40,815 nucleotides of DNA from Acidimicrobiaceae bacterium (GCA_003133685.1 PKYQ01000015.1:91619-132433), one strand, 5' to 3'; shown: positions 1 to 8,505, counted from the first letter of the stretch. Notes: generated by a model not told the origin, from the sequence alone. Numbers and translations are program-made.

Positions 1-722
1 GTCGGGTGGAACTGGATGCACTCCATGTCGATCAACTTCGCGCCCGCCCATAGCGCCATGGCGTGGCCGTCGCCGGTGCTCTCCCACGAGTTGGAGGTGA
101 ACTTCCAGGACCGGCCGACGCCGCCGGTCGCGATGATGACCGTCTTGGCTTCGAAGGTGACGAACTCACCCGTCGCTCGCCAGTAGGCGACACACCCGGC
201 GATTCGACCACCGTCGTCGTGGACCAGTTTCAATACCTTGCACTCCATGAAGACGTCGGTGTCCATCGAGACGACTTTCTGTTGGAGCGTGCGGATCAGT
301 TCCAGGCCGGTGCGGTCGCCCACGTGGGCGAGACGGGCGTAGCGGTGACCACCGAAGTCGCGCTGGAGGATCTTGCCATCCTTGGTGCGGTCGAACAGCG
401 CGCCCCACTGCTCGAGTTCCCAGACGCGGTCCGGCGACTCCTTGGCGTGCAGTTCGGCCATGCGGTTGTTATTGAGGTACTTGCCGCCGCGCATGGTGTC
501 ACGAAAGTGCACCATCCAGTTGTCCTCTTCGGAGACGTTGCCCATCGCGGCGGCGATGCCGCCCTCGGCCATGACGGTGTGGGCTTTGCCGAGCAAGGAC
601 TTGGTGATGATGCCGACCGTGAGACCGCGCTGCTTCGCTTCGATCGCGGCGCGCAGTCCGGCGCCGCCGGCGCCGATTATCAGTACGTCATAGACGTGGT
701 GTTCGTAGGGGGAGTCGGTCAC
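1..722 (-). CDS. sdhA: Succinate dehydrogenase flavoprotein subunit, N-terminal part (runs off left edge)
   Basis: Oxidises succinate to fumarate on covalently bound FAD and passes electrons to the iron-sulfur and membrane subunits of complex II. The reverse strand reads from a GTG at 722 into an N-terminal dinucleotide-binding motif (DVLIIGAGGAGLRAAIEA). Next come the flavoprotein signature HTVMAEGGIAAAMGN, where the histidine is the usual FAD attachment site, and a substrate-domain segment (WGALFDRTKDGKILQRDFGG). About 240 codons are visible; the C-terminal half lies outside the window. It starts 11 bases after the membrane anchor gene on the same strand, so the two form an operon, and sdhB is expected just beyond the left edge. 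The gene order matches the mycobacterial Sdh1 operon (Rv0249c-Rv0247c). Fumarate reductase is the only real alternative; the anchor type favours Sdh1. Confidence 0.93.
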   Translation of the reverse strand, partial: MTDSPYEHHVYDVLIIGAGGAGLRAAIEAKQRGLTVGIITKSLLGKAHTVMAEGGIAAAMGNVSEEDNWMVHFRDTMRGGKYLNNNRMAELHAKESPDRVWELEQWGALFDRTKDGKILQRDFGGHRYARLAHVGDRTGLELIRTLQQKVVSMDTDVFMECKVLKLVHDDGGRIAGCVAYWRATGEFVTFEAKTVIIATGGVGRSWKFTSNSWESTGDGHAMALWAGAKLIDMECIQFHP

Positions 723-733
723 TTGTTGTCCTT

Positions 734-1549
734 CTAGAAGAGCCTGTAGTCGGTGAGCGCGCCCGAAGCCACCAGGCGCACGTAGACGTCAGCGAAGCCG
801 ACGAAGAGCAGTGAGGCCCACGCGAGGTTCATGTGCTTCGCGTTGAGTGGCGTCACTATCTTCCAGAATCGGTACCGGATGGGATGCGCCTTGAAGCTCT
901 TCACGTGACCGCCGACGAGGTGGCGACAGGCGTGGCAACTGATTGAGTACATCCAGAGCAAGACGGCGTTCACGCACAGCACGATCGTGCCGACGCTGAC
1001 GCCCCAACCGATACCCGGCTCGCGAAAGGCCTCGACGGCGTCGATGGTCAAGAGCACGTTGAAGACGAGACCGGCGTAGAAGAAGTAGCGGTGGAGGTTC
1101 TGCATGACCAGGGGAAACCGGGTCTCACCGCTGTACGTGCCGTGGGCGTCGGCGACCGCACAGGCCGGGGGCGACCACCAGAACGCGCGGTAGTAACTGC
1201 GTCGGTAGTAGTAGCACGTGAAGCGAAAGCCCAGCGGGAAGATCAGGATCAGCAACGCTGGCGAGAGTCTGAACCAGTTGAGTGCGAATCCGGCCTTCGC
1301 TCCGGGCACGCAGACGCCGCCGATACACGGCGAATAGAACGGACTGATGAGGTCGCGACCCATGCTGGCGCCGACGAAGTAATACCGGTTCTGGAAGGCG
1401 GCCCACGTCGAATAGACGATGAACACAGTGAGAATGAATGCGATGATCATCGGCTGGAGCCGCCAGCGGTCCTGTCGGAGAGTCGGTTCGTCCGGTCCTC
1501 CGCGGGTGCCACCCAGCACAACCTTTGTCGAACTCTCCACAGCAGCCAC
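734..1549 (-). CDS. Succinate dehydrogenase membrane anchor, Sdh1/Rv0249c type
   Basis: Membrane subunit that would carry electrons from the SdhAB catalytic dimer to quinone. The protein is 271 aa, almost the same length as mycobacterial Rv0249c (273 aa), with about five hydrophobic segments (near residues 33-52, 92-108, 145-165, 180-200 and 240-260). Histidines suited to heme or quinone binding occur in QNLHRYFFYAGL, SISCHACRHLVGGH and NAKHMNLAW. Start chosen at GTG 1549 because AAGGAG lies five bases upstream. It is the first gene of the operon and is followed after 11 bases by sdhA. The family assignment comes from length, layout and recalled similarity; I cannot verify heme ligands. Confidence 0.82.
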   Translation of the reverse strand: MAAVESSTKVVLGGTRGGPDEPTLRQDRWRLQPMIIAFILTVFIVYSTWAAFQNRYYFVGASMGRDLISPFYSPCIGGVCVPGAKAGFALNWFRLSPALLILIFPLGFRFTCYYYRRSYYRAFWWSPPACAVADAHGTYSGETRFPLVMQNLHRYFFYAGLVFNVLLTIDAVEAFREPGIGWGVSVGTIVLCVNAVLLWMYSISCHACRHLVGGHVKSFKAHPIRYRFWKIVTPLNAKHMNLAWASLLFVGFADVYVRLVASGALTDYRLF

Positions 1550-1776
1550 GCACTCTCCTTGTTACCGGCCCACTTTCGAGTGCCTCGCCAATCTTAGGCA
1601 CCACTGCGACTGCCTCCTAGTAAGGGAACTCCGATTGCCTGGCCCCGGGCACGTGCAGAGTCAGCACATCTCGCCAATCGATACTGAGGATTCCTCTGGC
1701 GCATGGGCCGGTGGTCGCTCGGTCGCTTCTGAGCACGGTATTCCGGTGTCGGCGTGTGGTCTGGTAGCACGTAAGG

Positions 1777-2364
1777 GTGATGTCACTACGCCGAGTTGGT
1801 CCGTCGCGGCGGGACGCGCTGCTGGCCCAGGCCCGCCTGGCGTCGCCCACGTACGCACCAATAGGCGCCTCTCGCGACGAAAATCTTCCGCGCGGCTTTC
1901 ACCACGTGCGCGTGGAGGAGCGAATCGGCGACGCGGCCGCGTTCGACCGGGCAATCGCCGCTCTTCGTACCTGGGCGGCCCACGAGGGCGCCGGGCTGCG
2001 TATCTATCCGCACGAACCGGTGGCGCCCGGCGCCACGGTGATCGCGGTGACGTCCGTCGGATTGATGCACATTGCGGCGCCCTGTCGAATCGTCGCCGTC
2101 TTCAAAGAACCGGATTCCTTCGGATTCGCCTACGGCACTTTGCCGGGTCACCCCGAAAGTGGCGAGGAGAGCTTCATCGTCGAACGAAGGGACGACGCGA
2201 CATATTTCTGCGTCAGCGCGTTCTCCCGACCCGTCGACCCGTGGGCCCGTTTGGCGGGTCCCGTTGGTCGGGCCGTGCAGCGTTCAGTCACGCGTCACTA
2301 CGTCAGCGCACTGCGACGATTCGTCGAAGCCGGATCGTCGGTGAACGAGACTCCCGTCAACTAG
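1777..2364 (+). CDS. DUF1990 family protein
   Basis: Soluble protein of 195 aa with no signal peptide or membrane segment. The most conserved stretch of the DUF1990 family is visible near the C-terminal third (FGFAYGTLPGHPESGEESF), followed by a region where these proteins often read FSRP, seen here as SAFSRPVDPWARL. The N-terminus carries an arginine-rich leader and the family-like HHVRVEERIGD. No enzymatic role is established for DUF1990; some plant and actinobacterial members are only loosely linked to lipid or stress functions, so I assign none. The start could be GTG 1777 or the adjacent ATG 1780. It stands alone, about 230 bases from the divergent sdh operon and 200 bases before the ABC genes. 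Confidence 0.8.
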   Translation: MMSLRRVGPSRRDALLAQARLASPTYAPIGASRDENLPRGFHHVRVEERIGDAAAFDRAIAALRTWAAHEGAGLRIYPHEPVAPGATVIAVTSVGLMHIAAPCRIVAVFKEPDSFGFAYGTLPGHPESGEESFIVERRDDATYFCVSAFSRPVDPWARLAGPVGRAVQRSVTRHYVSALRRFVEAGSSVNETPVN

Positions 2365-2499
2365 TCGTTGCAATGTCAGCGTCGACGGTCGTTCATATTT
2401 CGTCTCAGAGAAGCTCTGTACGAATGAGGCAACCTGGGGGAAAACCCTGAGTCGCGGGGCCACTGCGCACGAATACTGAGGGTTCCAACTTATTGGCCT

Positions 2500-2518
2500 C
2501 TTACGTGATTGTCGTAAG
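2500..2518. promoter_or_regulatory. Inverted repeat upstream of ABC transporter operon
   Basis: CTTACG and CGTAAG form a 6-bp dyad separated by 7 bases, flanked by further partial complementarity (CCTCTTA on the left, TTAAGAGG on the right). It sits about 45 bases before the ATP-binding protein start, where a repressor operator would be expected. No regulator gene is adjacent, so the binding protein is unknown. Confidence 0.4.
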
Positions 2519-2563
2519 TTAAGAGGGGGTCGCACCGGACGTGGCCACGACGGGAGTCCACCG

Positions 2564-3505
2564 ATGATCGAAGCCAAGGGTCTGTCGAAGCACTACGGTG
2601 CCAAACGCGCCGTCGAGCAGTTGAGCTTCACGGTTCGCCCCGGTGTCGTCACGGGCTTTCTCGGACCGAACGGTTCGGGGAAATCGACGACGATGCGAAT
2701 GATCATGGGTCTGGACACGCCGAGCGCTGGCGACGTCACGGTGAAGGGCAAGCACTTCAAGAATCTTCAGTGGCCCCTTCGCGAAGTCGGCGCGCTGCTC
2801 GAAGCCAAGGCCATCCATCCCGGGCGAAGTGCCCGAGCCCACCTGATGATGCTCGCGCAGACCAATCATCTATCGAATGCCCGCGTCGATGAGTTGCTCG
2901 AACTCGTTGGTCTTAGCGCCGTTGCGAACAAGCGAGCCGGTAAGTTTTCGCTGGGAATGGGTCAGCGCCTTGGTATCGCGGCCGCGCTGCTCGGTGATCC
3001 CGAGATTCTGCTGTTCGACGAGCCGGTGAACGGCCTCGACCCCGATGGAATTCGGTGGGTCCGTAACCTGCTGAAGGGTTTGGCCCGCGAAGGTCGCACG
3101 GTGTTCGTCTCAAGTCACCTCATGAGCGAGATGGCCCTCACCGCCGATGAAGTCGTGATCATCGGACGAGGGAAACTGATCTCTCAGACCTCGATCGAAG
3201 ATCTACTCTCACAGAGTACCGAGAACTTCGTACGCGTTCGCTCGCCCGAGGCCGCGAAGTTGAAGGCCGCCCTCGAACTACAAGGTGCGGTCGTTGCGGT
3301 CGAAGACGACGGCTCTCTCTCAGTGCGCGGAGCCAATGAAGTTGCCATCGGAGAGTTGGCCGCGAAGCTACCGGTCGTTTTACACGAACTCGCGCCCCAA
3401 TCGGCCTCCCTCGAAGAGGCCTTCATGGAACTCACTGAAGACAGCATCGAATACCACGGGACGACAACTGGCGGTCCGATCAACTCGACGGGAGCGAAGT
3501 CGTGA
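2564..3505 (+). CDS. ABC transporter ATP-binding protein (exporter type)
   Basis: ATPase subunit of a two-gene ABC exporter; hydrolyses ATP in the cytoplasm to drive the membrane subunit encoded next. Of 313 aa, the first ~220 form the nucleotide-binding domain: Walker A GPNGSGKST at residues 34-42, signature FSLGMGQRLGIA, Walker B ILLFDEPVNGLD and the switch histidine in VSSHLMSEM. The C-terminal ~90 residues are the extension usual in the CcmA/DrrA-like and lantibiotic-immunity-like subfamily. Its stop overlaps the start of the permease gene (GTGA), so the two are translationally coupled. The substrate cannot be read from the sequence; related systems export antibiotics, lipids or peptides. 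An inverted repeat sits in the upstream region. Confidence 0.93.
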   Translation: MIEAKGLSKHYGAKRAVEQLSFTVRPGVVTGFLGPNGSGKSTTMRMIMGLDTPSAGDVTVKGKHFKNLQWPLREVGALLEAKAIHPGRSARAHLMMLAQTNHLSNARVDELLELVGLSAVANKRAGKFSLGMGQRLGIAAALLGDPEILLFDEPVNGLDPDGIRWVRNLLKGLAREGRTVFVSSHLMSEMALTADEVVIIGRGKLISQTSIEDLLSQSTENFVRVRSPEAAKLKAALELQGAVVAVEDDGSLSVRGANEVAIGELAAKLPVVLHELAPQSASLEEAFMELTEDSIEYHGTTTGGPINSTGAKS

Positions 3506-4335
3506 GCACGCAGACCACCCCACCCCCCGCCATGCAGAAGGCGTTACCGCCGGGCCGCTACGGCTTCTTCGATCTCGTCCGGTCCGAGTGGACGAAGATT
3601 CGAACCGTTCGCTCCACTATGTGGACGATCGGGGTAACAATCGTTCTGGGCATCGGTATTGGCGCACTCGTGTGCGCGTTGACGCGCTCGCACTGGTCCA
3701 GCCAGAATATCGGACAGCGCGTGAGCTTCGATGCGCCCGCCACCAGCCTCATCGGCCTCTTGTTCGCCCAGTTCGCGATTGGCATACTCGGCGTGCTCGT
3801 GATCAGCGCCGAATACAGCACCGGGACGATCCGCGCGACGTTCTCCGCCGCCCCTAATCGGTCGCGAGTCTTTGCCGCCAAGATCGTCGTCTTTGGCGTG
3901 CTGTCATTCATCGTGGCCGAATTGACGTCGTTCGTGGCCTTCTTTCTCGGACAGTTCCTCCTTTCGTCGCCCGCCACGCACGCGACGCTCTCGAGCCCCG
4001 GGGCCTTTCGCGCGGTCTTCGGAGGCGGCCTCTTCGTCTGCATACTGGGACTCATTGGCATGGGGCTGGGGACGATCATCCGTCACACGGCCGGTGCGAT
4101 CAGTGCCTTCGTGGGAATACTCTTGGTCCTGCCGATCATCACCGCGGCGCTGCCGAATCAGTTATCTCAGGACGTTCGCAAGTTCATGCCGGATCGAATT
4201 GGGGTCGACGTGCTGACCACGAACGGCCAACATGTTGGAGCGTTCTCACCGTGGGTCGGCCTGTTGATTCTCTGCGTTTACGCCGTGGTATTGCTGGTCA
4301 TCGGCGCATCGATGTTGGAAAAACGCGACGCGTGA
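3502..4335 (+). CDS. ABC transporter permease, ABC-2 type
   Basis: Membrane partner of the preceding ATPase. The 277-aa protein starts with a short cytoplasmic leader including LVRSEWTKIRTVRSTMW, the typical opening of actinobacterial ABC-2 permeases, then has about six hydrophobic helices (near residues 40-60, 85-105, 130-155, 170-195, 200-220 and 250-270). The segment ISAEYSTGTIRATF between helices two and three is a strong ABC-2 family mark. GTG start at 3502 overlaps the upstream stop. Substrate unknown. No terminator is obvious in the 158 bases before the signal peptidase gene. Confidence 0.9.
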   Translation: MSTQTTPPPAMQKALPPGRYGFFDLVRSEWTKIRTVRSTMWTIGVTIVLGIGIGALVCALTRSHWSSQNIGQRVSFDAPATSLIGLLFAQFAIGILGVLVISAEYSTGTIRATFSAAPNRSRVFAAKIVVFGVLSFIVAELTSFVAFFLGQFLLSSPATHATLSSPGAFRAVFGGGLFVCILGLIGMGLGTIIRHTAGAISAFVGILLVLPIITAALPNQLSQDVRKFMPDRIGVDVLTTNGQHVGAFSPWVGLLILCVYAVVLLVIGASMLEKRDA

Positions 4336-4493
4336 TCATCCGGCCGAGTGGGAATCTCCCTTCTGGCGAAATGCGACATCGAGCGAGCGCTACTTTTCGG
4401 AATTCTTGTCATCGCTAGCCTTCAATGATGTCCCCTCCGCAACGCACGCCCTCTCACGTCGTCCAGTCGCGTCAATCCCGGGGACGCTGAGCG

Positions 4494-5030
4494 GTGAATA
4501 GACGACAACGCCGGGTGGCCATTGAGTGGGGAGTGGTTCTCCTCATTGCCGTTCTCGCGTCGTTCCTGGTTCGTATGTACGCGGTGCAAACGTTCTTCAT
4601 CCCTTCTAAATCCATGAATCCAACGCTTCGCGTCGGCGATCGAATACTCGTCAACAAACTGAGCGTTCGATTCGGGACGATCAACCCCGGCGACATCATC
4701 GTGTTCAAGGCCCCACCGGCCGAGCACTGCGACGACGGGAATATCACCGATTTGGTGAAACGAGTGATCGGAACTCCGGGTCAAACGCTCACCTCAAAAG
4801 GCAACACGGTCTACGTGAATGGCCAACCCCTGAAGGAGCCGTGGACGTACTTTCCGACCCTCGGTCCGCCGATCAAGAAGATAACCCTCAAAGCGAATCA
4901 GTACTTCGTGATGGGTGACAATCGTGCCAATTCGTGTGACAGCAGGTTCTGGGGCACCGTCCCGCGCTCGGACATCATCGGCAAGGCGTTCTTTCGCATC
5001 TGGCCGCTGTCGCGAATCGGATTTCTTTAA
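4494..5030 (+). CDS. lepB: Signal peptidase I
   Basis: Membrane serine protease that removes signal peptides from Sec- and Tat-exported proteins; the window encodes several probable clients. The 178-aa protein has one N-terminal transmembrane helix (about residues 12-27), then the catalytic serine region FIPSKSMNPTL with Ser40 as nucleophile, and the lysine general base in LVKRVIGTPGQ (Lys89). Box D/E sequences occur as YFVMGDNRANSCDSRFWG. It is compact, closer to the Bacillus SipS layout than to the longer E. coli LepB. GTG start at 4494. The gene is followed by a convergent hairpin separating it from the cytochrome oxidase operon. Confidence 0.93.
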   Translation: MNRRQRRVAIEWGVVLLIAVLASFLVRMYAVQTFFIPSKSMNPTLRVGDRILVNKLSVRFGTINPGDIIVFKAPPAEHCDDGNITDLVKRVIGTPGQTLTSKGNTVYVNGQPLKEPWTYFPTLGPPIKKITLKANQYFVMGDNRANSCDSRFWGTVPRSDIIGKAFFRIWPLSRIGFL

Positions 5031-5117
5031 GAGTCCGGCGTCCGCGGTTCGTCGCCATCTCCGCTCTCCGCTCTCCGGCGTCAGGCACAGTTGGACGCCC
5101 AATGCGGTGTCGGCGAC

Positions 5118-5139
5118 AATCGCTCTCTTCAGAGCGATT
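5118..5139. terminator. Convergent hairpin between lepB and ctaF
   Basis: A perfect 9-bp stem (AATCGCTCT / AGAGCGATT) with a CTTC loop lies in the 116-base gap between two convergent genes. It lacks a long T run, but its position suits a bidirectional terminator or transcript-end stabiliser. Confidence 0.6.
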
Positions 5140-5146
5140 CGGGGTC

Positions 5147-5539
5147 TTAGACGTGGCCCCCGCGACGACCTTCGGCGGTAGCGCCGAGGAGCGCCCACGC
5201 CGCGAGACCGAGACCGGGAACGAGGAACCAGATTCCGAATACCAGTGCGAGGACGACGAAGAAAGCTCCCATTCCGAGCGTGAAAGGAAAAATGGAAGAA
5301 CCAGGGAAAGCACCGACGACACCGGCGCCTTCACGCTGCGTGGAGTCGGGATCGTCCTCGGGACGGGCCTTCATCCGGCGGCTCCACCAGTAGTAGTAGC
5401 TGCCGGGCAAGAAGCAGAGCAACATTGCGGCGAACATCATCACGCCGCCCGCGTTCTCCAGACTCCAGTTCCAGTAGACGGCGCACATCACGCCGAAGAA
5501 TGCGCCGAGGCTCAAGAGGATCTTGGCTTCGACTCTCAT
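5147..5539 (-). CDS. ctaF: Cytochrome c oxidase subunit IV, actinobacterial type
   Basis: Small accessory membrane subunit of the actinobacterial aa3 oxidase. The protein is 130 aa and starts at ATG 5539, whose ATGA overlaps the ctaD stop. It has four hydrophobic stretches in two pairs (about residues 7-22, 30-50, 83-100 and 103-125), with the family-like SYYYWWSRRMKARPEDD between the pairs. The C-terminus is short and polar. As the last gene of the tatA-ctaC-ctaD-ctaF run it ends just before the hairpin at 5118-5139. The role follows from family and context; it carries no cofactor ligands. Confidence 0.85.
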   Translation of the reverse strand: MRVEAKILLSLGAFFGVMCAVYWNWSLENAGGVMMFAAMLLCFLPGSYYYWWSRRMKARPEDDPDSTQREGAGVVGAFPGSSIFPFTLGMGAFFVVLALVFGIWFLVPGLGLAAWALLGATAEGRRGGHV

Positions 5540-7293
5540 GCGTCGTGATCCTGTTCGTGTTCGAGAGCGCCAACCACGGCGTTCGCCAACGGGGGTTCGT
5601 GATGCGTGCCGGTGCCTCCGGTTCCGTGCGCCAATGTGCGGTGTTCGGGGTGGTTGTAGTCCCACGTGGGACGTTCGGAACGGATCTGGGGCAGTCGGTA
5701 GAAGTTGTGGTGCGGCGGGGGAGACGTGGTGAACCACTCGAGGGTCTGGGCGTCCCACGGGTTGTCGCCGGCCGGGTACCTCTTCCAGCTGAAACCGACG
5801 TTGACGACGAACACGATCATCGAGATACCGACGAGAATTGCGCCGAACGTGCTCCAGTCATTGAGCGTCTGCCACTGCGGACTGTGCGGATAGATCGGGA
5901 TGCGTCGCGGCATGCCGTCGAGTCCGAGGATGTACTGGGGGAACGTGAAGACCTGGGTGCCGATGAAGAGGAACCAGAACTGGATCCGGCCGAACTTTTC
6001 GTTGAGGAGATACCCGCTGAGTTTCGGACCCCAGTAATACAGTCCACCCATACCGGCCAGGACCAGCGCCATGACGATCGAGTGGAAGTGCGCGACGACG
6101 AAGTACGTGTCGTGGGTGAAGAAGTCCAACGGGGGACTGGCCAGGTAGACGCCCGTCAGGCCGCCGATGAGGAACGTAAACAGGAAGCCGAGGGCCATCA
6201 ACATGGCGGTCGAGAACCAGATCTCCCCTCGCCACATCGTTCCAATCCAGTTGAAGATCTTTATGCCCGTCGGCACCGCGATCAAGAGACTCATGATCGA
6301 GAAGAAGGGGAGTAGCACGACGCCGGTCGTGAACATGTGGTGCGCCCACACGCCGAGGGACAGCGCACCAATCGAAAGCGTGGCGAAGACCATGCTCTTG
6401 TAACCAAAGACGGGCTTCTTGGAGAAGACCGCGATGATCTCGGTCGCCATGCCGAAGAACGGCAGGGCGAGAATATAGACCTCCGGATGGCCCCAGAACC
6501 AGAAGATGTGTTGCCACAGCACCGGAACACCTCCCCCGGCAACGGAGAAGATATGCGTCCCGAAGTGTCGGTCGCAGTAGAGCATGATGAGCCCGGCGGT
6601 CAACACCGGGAAGGCCAGCAGAATCAGTATCGCGGTCACCAACATGTTCCAGGTGAAGATCGGCATGCGGAACATCGTCATGCCGGGCGCGCGTAAGTAG
6701 AAGATCGTCGCGGTGAGATTGACGCCGGTGAAGATCGCCGAGAAACCCGTGAGTAACAGTCCACCGATCCAGAGGTCGGCGCCGGCGCCGGGAGTATTGA
6801 TCGAGTTCGAGAGCGGCGCGTAGGCGACCCAGCCGAAGTTGGCGGCGCCTCCGGCGGTGAAGAATCCCATCAACATGGTGATCGATCCCATGAGGTAGAG
6901 CCAGTAGGAGAGCGCGTTCAGTCTCGGAAAGGCCATGTCCGGCGCGCCGATCTGGATCGGCACGATGATGTTGGCGAGTCCACCGAAGGCGAAGGGACCG
7001 GCGAAGAGGTAGATCATCACCGAGCCGTGCATGGTGAACAGTTCGTTGTACTGAGCGAGCGAGACCAGCGTTCCGTTGGGTGAGGCCAGTTGCGCGCGAA
7101 TGATCTCCGCGAACAGTCCACCAATGATGAGCATGACGACCGAGGTAACGGTGTAGGAGAGCCCGATGACCTTGTGGTCGGTTGACGTCATCCACTTCAG
7201 AATTCCGGTCGCGCCGTGGTGCTCGTCGTGACCTTGCGCTGCGTGGTCGTCGTCGTCGAGGAATGCCGGTGGTGGCGTGATGAGATCGACCAT
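5536..7293 (-). CDS. ctaD: Cytochrome c oxidase subunit I (aa3 type)
   Basis: Catalytic subunit of the terminal oxidase; reduces O2 to water and pumps protons. The protein is 585 aa with about twelve transmembrane helices. Cofactor motifs are in place: TMHGSVMIYLF (a heme a ligand), WFWGHPEVYILALP (CuB histidine, cross-linked tyrosine and the D-channel glutamate of A1-type oxidases), WAHHMF (CuB histidines), and HFHSIVM (heme a3 and heme a ligands). Its ATG overlaps the ctaC stop by one base and its stop overlaps ctaF, so the three genes are translationally coupled. Subunit III (ctaE) is not in the window, as is usual for actinobacteria, where it lies with the bc1 genes. Confidence 0.97.
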   Translation of the reverse strand: MVDLITPPPAFLDDDDHAAQGHDEHHGATGILKWMTSTDHKVIGLSYTVTSVVMLIIGGLFAEIIRAQLASPNGTLVSLAQYNELFTMHGSVMIYLFAGPFAFGGLANIIVPIQIGAPDMAFPRLNALSYWLYLMGSITMLMGFFTAGGAANFGWVAYAPLSNSINTPGAGADLWIGGLLLTGFSAIFTGVNLTATIFYLRAPGMTMFRMPIFTWNMLVTAILILLAFPVLTAGLIMLYCDRHFGTHIFSVAGGGVPVLWQHIFWFWGHPEVYILALPFFGMATEIIAVFSKKPVFGYKSMVFATLSIGALSLGVWAHHMFTTGVVLLPFFSIMSLLIAVPTGIKIFNWIGTMWRGEIWFSTAMLMALGFLFTFLIGGLTGVYLASPPLDFFTHDTYFVVAHFHSIVMALVLAGMGGLYYWGPKLSGYLLNEKFGRIQFWFLFIGTQVFTFPQYILGLDGMPRRIPIYPHSPQWQTLNDWSTFGAILVGISMIVFVVNVGFSWKRYPAGDNPWDAQTLEWFTTSPPPHHNFYRLPQIRSERPTWDYNHPEHRTLAHGTGGTGTHHEPPLANAVVGALEHEQDHDA

Positions 7294-8144
7294 CAGTTAT
7301 CCCCGTGGCTCGAGGCCGGCTTCGTCGGTACCTGCGTGGCCGTCTGTTGACCGGTCGTCTTTTGGGCGAGCGCGAACGCCGCGGGGTTCGCCGTGCTGGC
7401 CAACCACGCGGTGTACTGCGATTTCGAGACGACCTTCACGTTGAAGAACATAAGTGAATGGTAGAGACCGCAGAGCTGCGTGCACTGACCGTGGAAGTTG
7501 CCGGTCTTGACCGCCTCGAGCGTGAACTGGTTGAGCACGCCCGGCAAGGCGTAGCGCGAGAAGTTGAAGGCATTGACGTAGAAGCCGTGGATGACGTCAG
7601 TCGACGTCAGGTTGATGTGAATGTTGGTGTTCACCGGAATCACCATCGTCGGGTCCTGGGTCGTCTGACCGATCACGACGGTCTCGGTGCCGGGGTAGGT
7701 GAACTTCCAGCCCCACTGGAACGCGTTCACGTCGACGGTGACGTTGGTCTTGGGATTGGCCACTTCCTTGTTCTCGACGACCAACGTGGCCGCGAAGAGA
7801 CCGAAGACGACCAGGATCGGTACGACGGTGTAGAGAACTTCGGCCGGGAGGTGATACTGCGCCTGTCGCGGGATGTTGTCGCCCTTGCGCCGAAAACGGA
7901 TGATCGCGTAGACGAAGAGCACTGTCACGAACCCGCCGATGATGACCGCGCCGATCGAGAAGCCCTGCCAGAGGTGATAGACGGAACTGGACTCGGTCGT
8001 TGCACCCTGATGGCCGCCAAAGGAGGGCACGGTGCAACCGGACAGGGCCAGTGCCGCGAGCGGGAGTGCAACGAAGCGCCGCACGCGACGCCATCGACGA
8101 GTGCGAACTGTTACACCCTGGGGGGGCAGGGTAGGTGATTCCAC
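7293..8144 (-). CDS. ctaC: Cytochrome c oxidase subunit II, lipoprotein form
   Basis: Accepts electrons from cytochrome c (or the cytochrome cc domain of a bcc complex) at the CuA centre and passes them to subunit I. The protein is 283 aa. An N-terminal lipobox (LAALALSGC) suggests lipid attachment, followed by two transmembrane helices (about residues 62-82 and 105-125) and a periplasmic cupredoxin domain. CuA ligands are seen in DVIHGFYV and in CTQLCGLYHSLM. The residue between the two cysteines that is usually glutamate is glutamine here; ba3-type oxidases also have glutamine. GTG start at 8144. An inverted repeat lies directly upstream and tatA precedes on the same strand. Confidence 0.94.
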   Translation of the reverse strand: MESPTLPPQGVTVRTRRWRRVRRFVALPLAALALSGCTVPSFGGHQGATTESSSVYHLWQGFSIGAVIIGGFVTVLFVYAIIRFRRKGDNIPRQAQYHLPAEVLYTVVPILVVFGLFAATLVVENKEVANPKTNVTVDVNAFQWGWKFTYPGTETVVIGQTTQDPTMVIPVNTNIHINLTSTDVIHGFYVNAFNFSRYALPGVLNQFTLEAVKTGNFHGQCTQLCGLYHSLMFFNVKVVSKSQYTAWLASTANPAAFALAQKTTGQQTATQVPTKPASSHGDN

Positions 8145-8176
8145 GTCACGACACTACTCAAAAAAATCGTCGTGAC
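8145..8176. promoter_or_regulatory. Inverted repeat abutting the ctaC start
   Basis: GTCACGAC and GTCGTGAC form a perfect 8-bp dyad around a 16-base spacer containing an A7 run (T7 on the coding strand). It ends one base before the ctaC start codon, so it is either an operator or an RNA hairpin that could occlude the ribosome site. No classic Shine-Dalgarno is seen here. Confidence 0.45.
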
Positions 8177-8286
8177 CCGTCGTCAACCGGGCCGAAGTCC
8201 GTTCGCAGAAAGGACTCACCGGACGCCAAAGGGCTATCGCGGATACACGTGTCGCGGACTCCACAGAGTTCAGTGACGACGAAGAA

Positions 8287-8505
8287 CTACTTGTCGGTGT
8301 CGGGGGCCCTGGTCTCGGCCAGCGTCTCCGGCGTGTCGGCCGATGTGTCGGGGCGCTTGGACTCTCTCAGCCCCTTCTCAAATTCGGACTTGGCCGAACC
8401 GAGATTCTTCGCCAACTTGGGAATGGCGGCGCCCCCAAAAAGGAGGACCCCGACCACGACGACAACAATCACGCCATCCATACCAAAAATCTCGCCTAAG
8501 AACAC
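8287..8505 (-). CDS. tatA: Sec-independent protein translocase subunit TatA
   Basis: Forms the pore-like part of the Tat system that exports folded, often cofactor-bearing proteins. The product is 72 aa: one hydrophobic helix (VIVVVVVGVLLFGG), the FG hinge, an amphipathic helix (IPKLAKNLGSAKSEFEKGL) and a polar acidic tail. GTG start at 8505 chosen because AAGGAG lies six bases before it; longer readings have no such support. It precedes the cox genes on the same strand, 142 bases ahead of ctaC, and is divergent from azlC. TatB is unlikely given the short tail. The Rieske domain encoded at 15090-16313 is a plausible client in this window. Confidence 0.88.
   Translation of the reverse strand: MFLGEIFGMDGVIVVVVVGVLLFGGAAIPKLAKNLGSAKSEFEKGLRESKRPDTSADTPETLAETRAPDTDK

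Noticed and set aside
5858-7195. 445-codon frame antisense-parallel to ctaD
   Set aside because: A shadow of ctaD in the same orientation but wrong frame; arginine/histidine-rich with no family resemblance.
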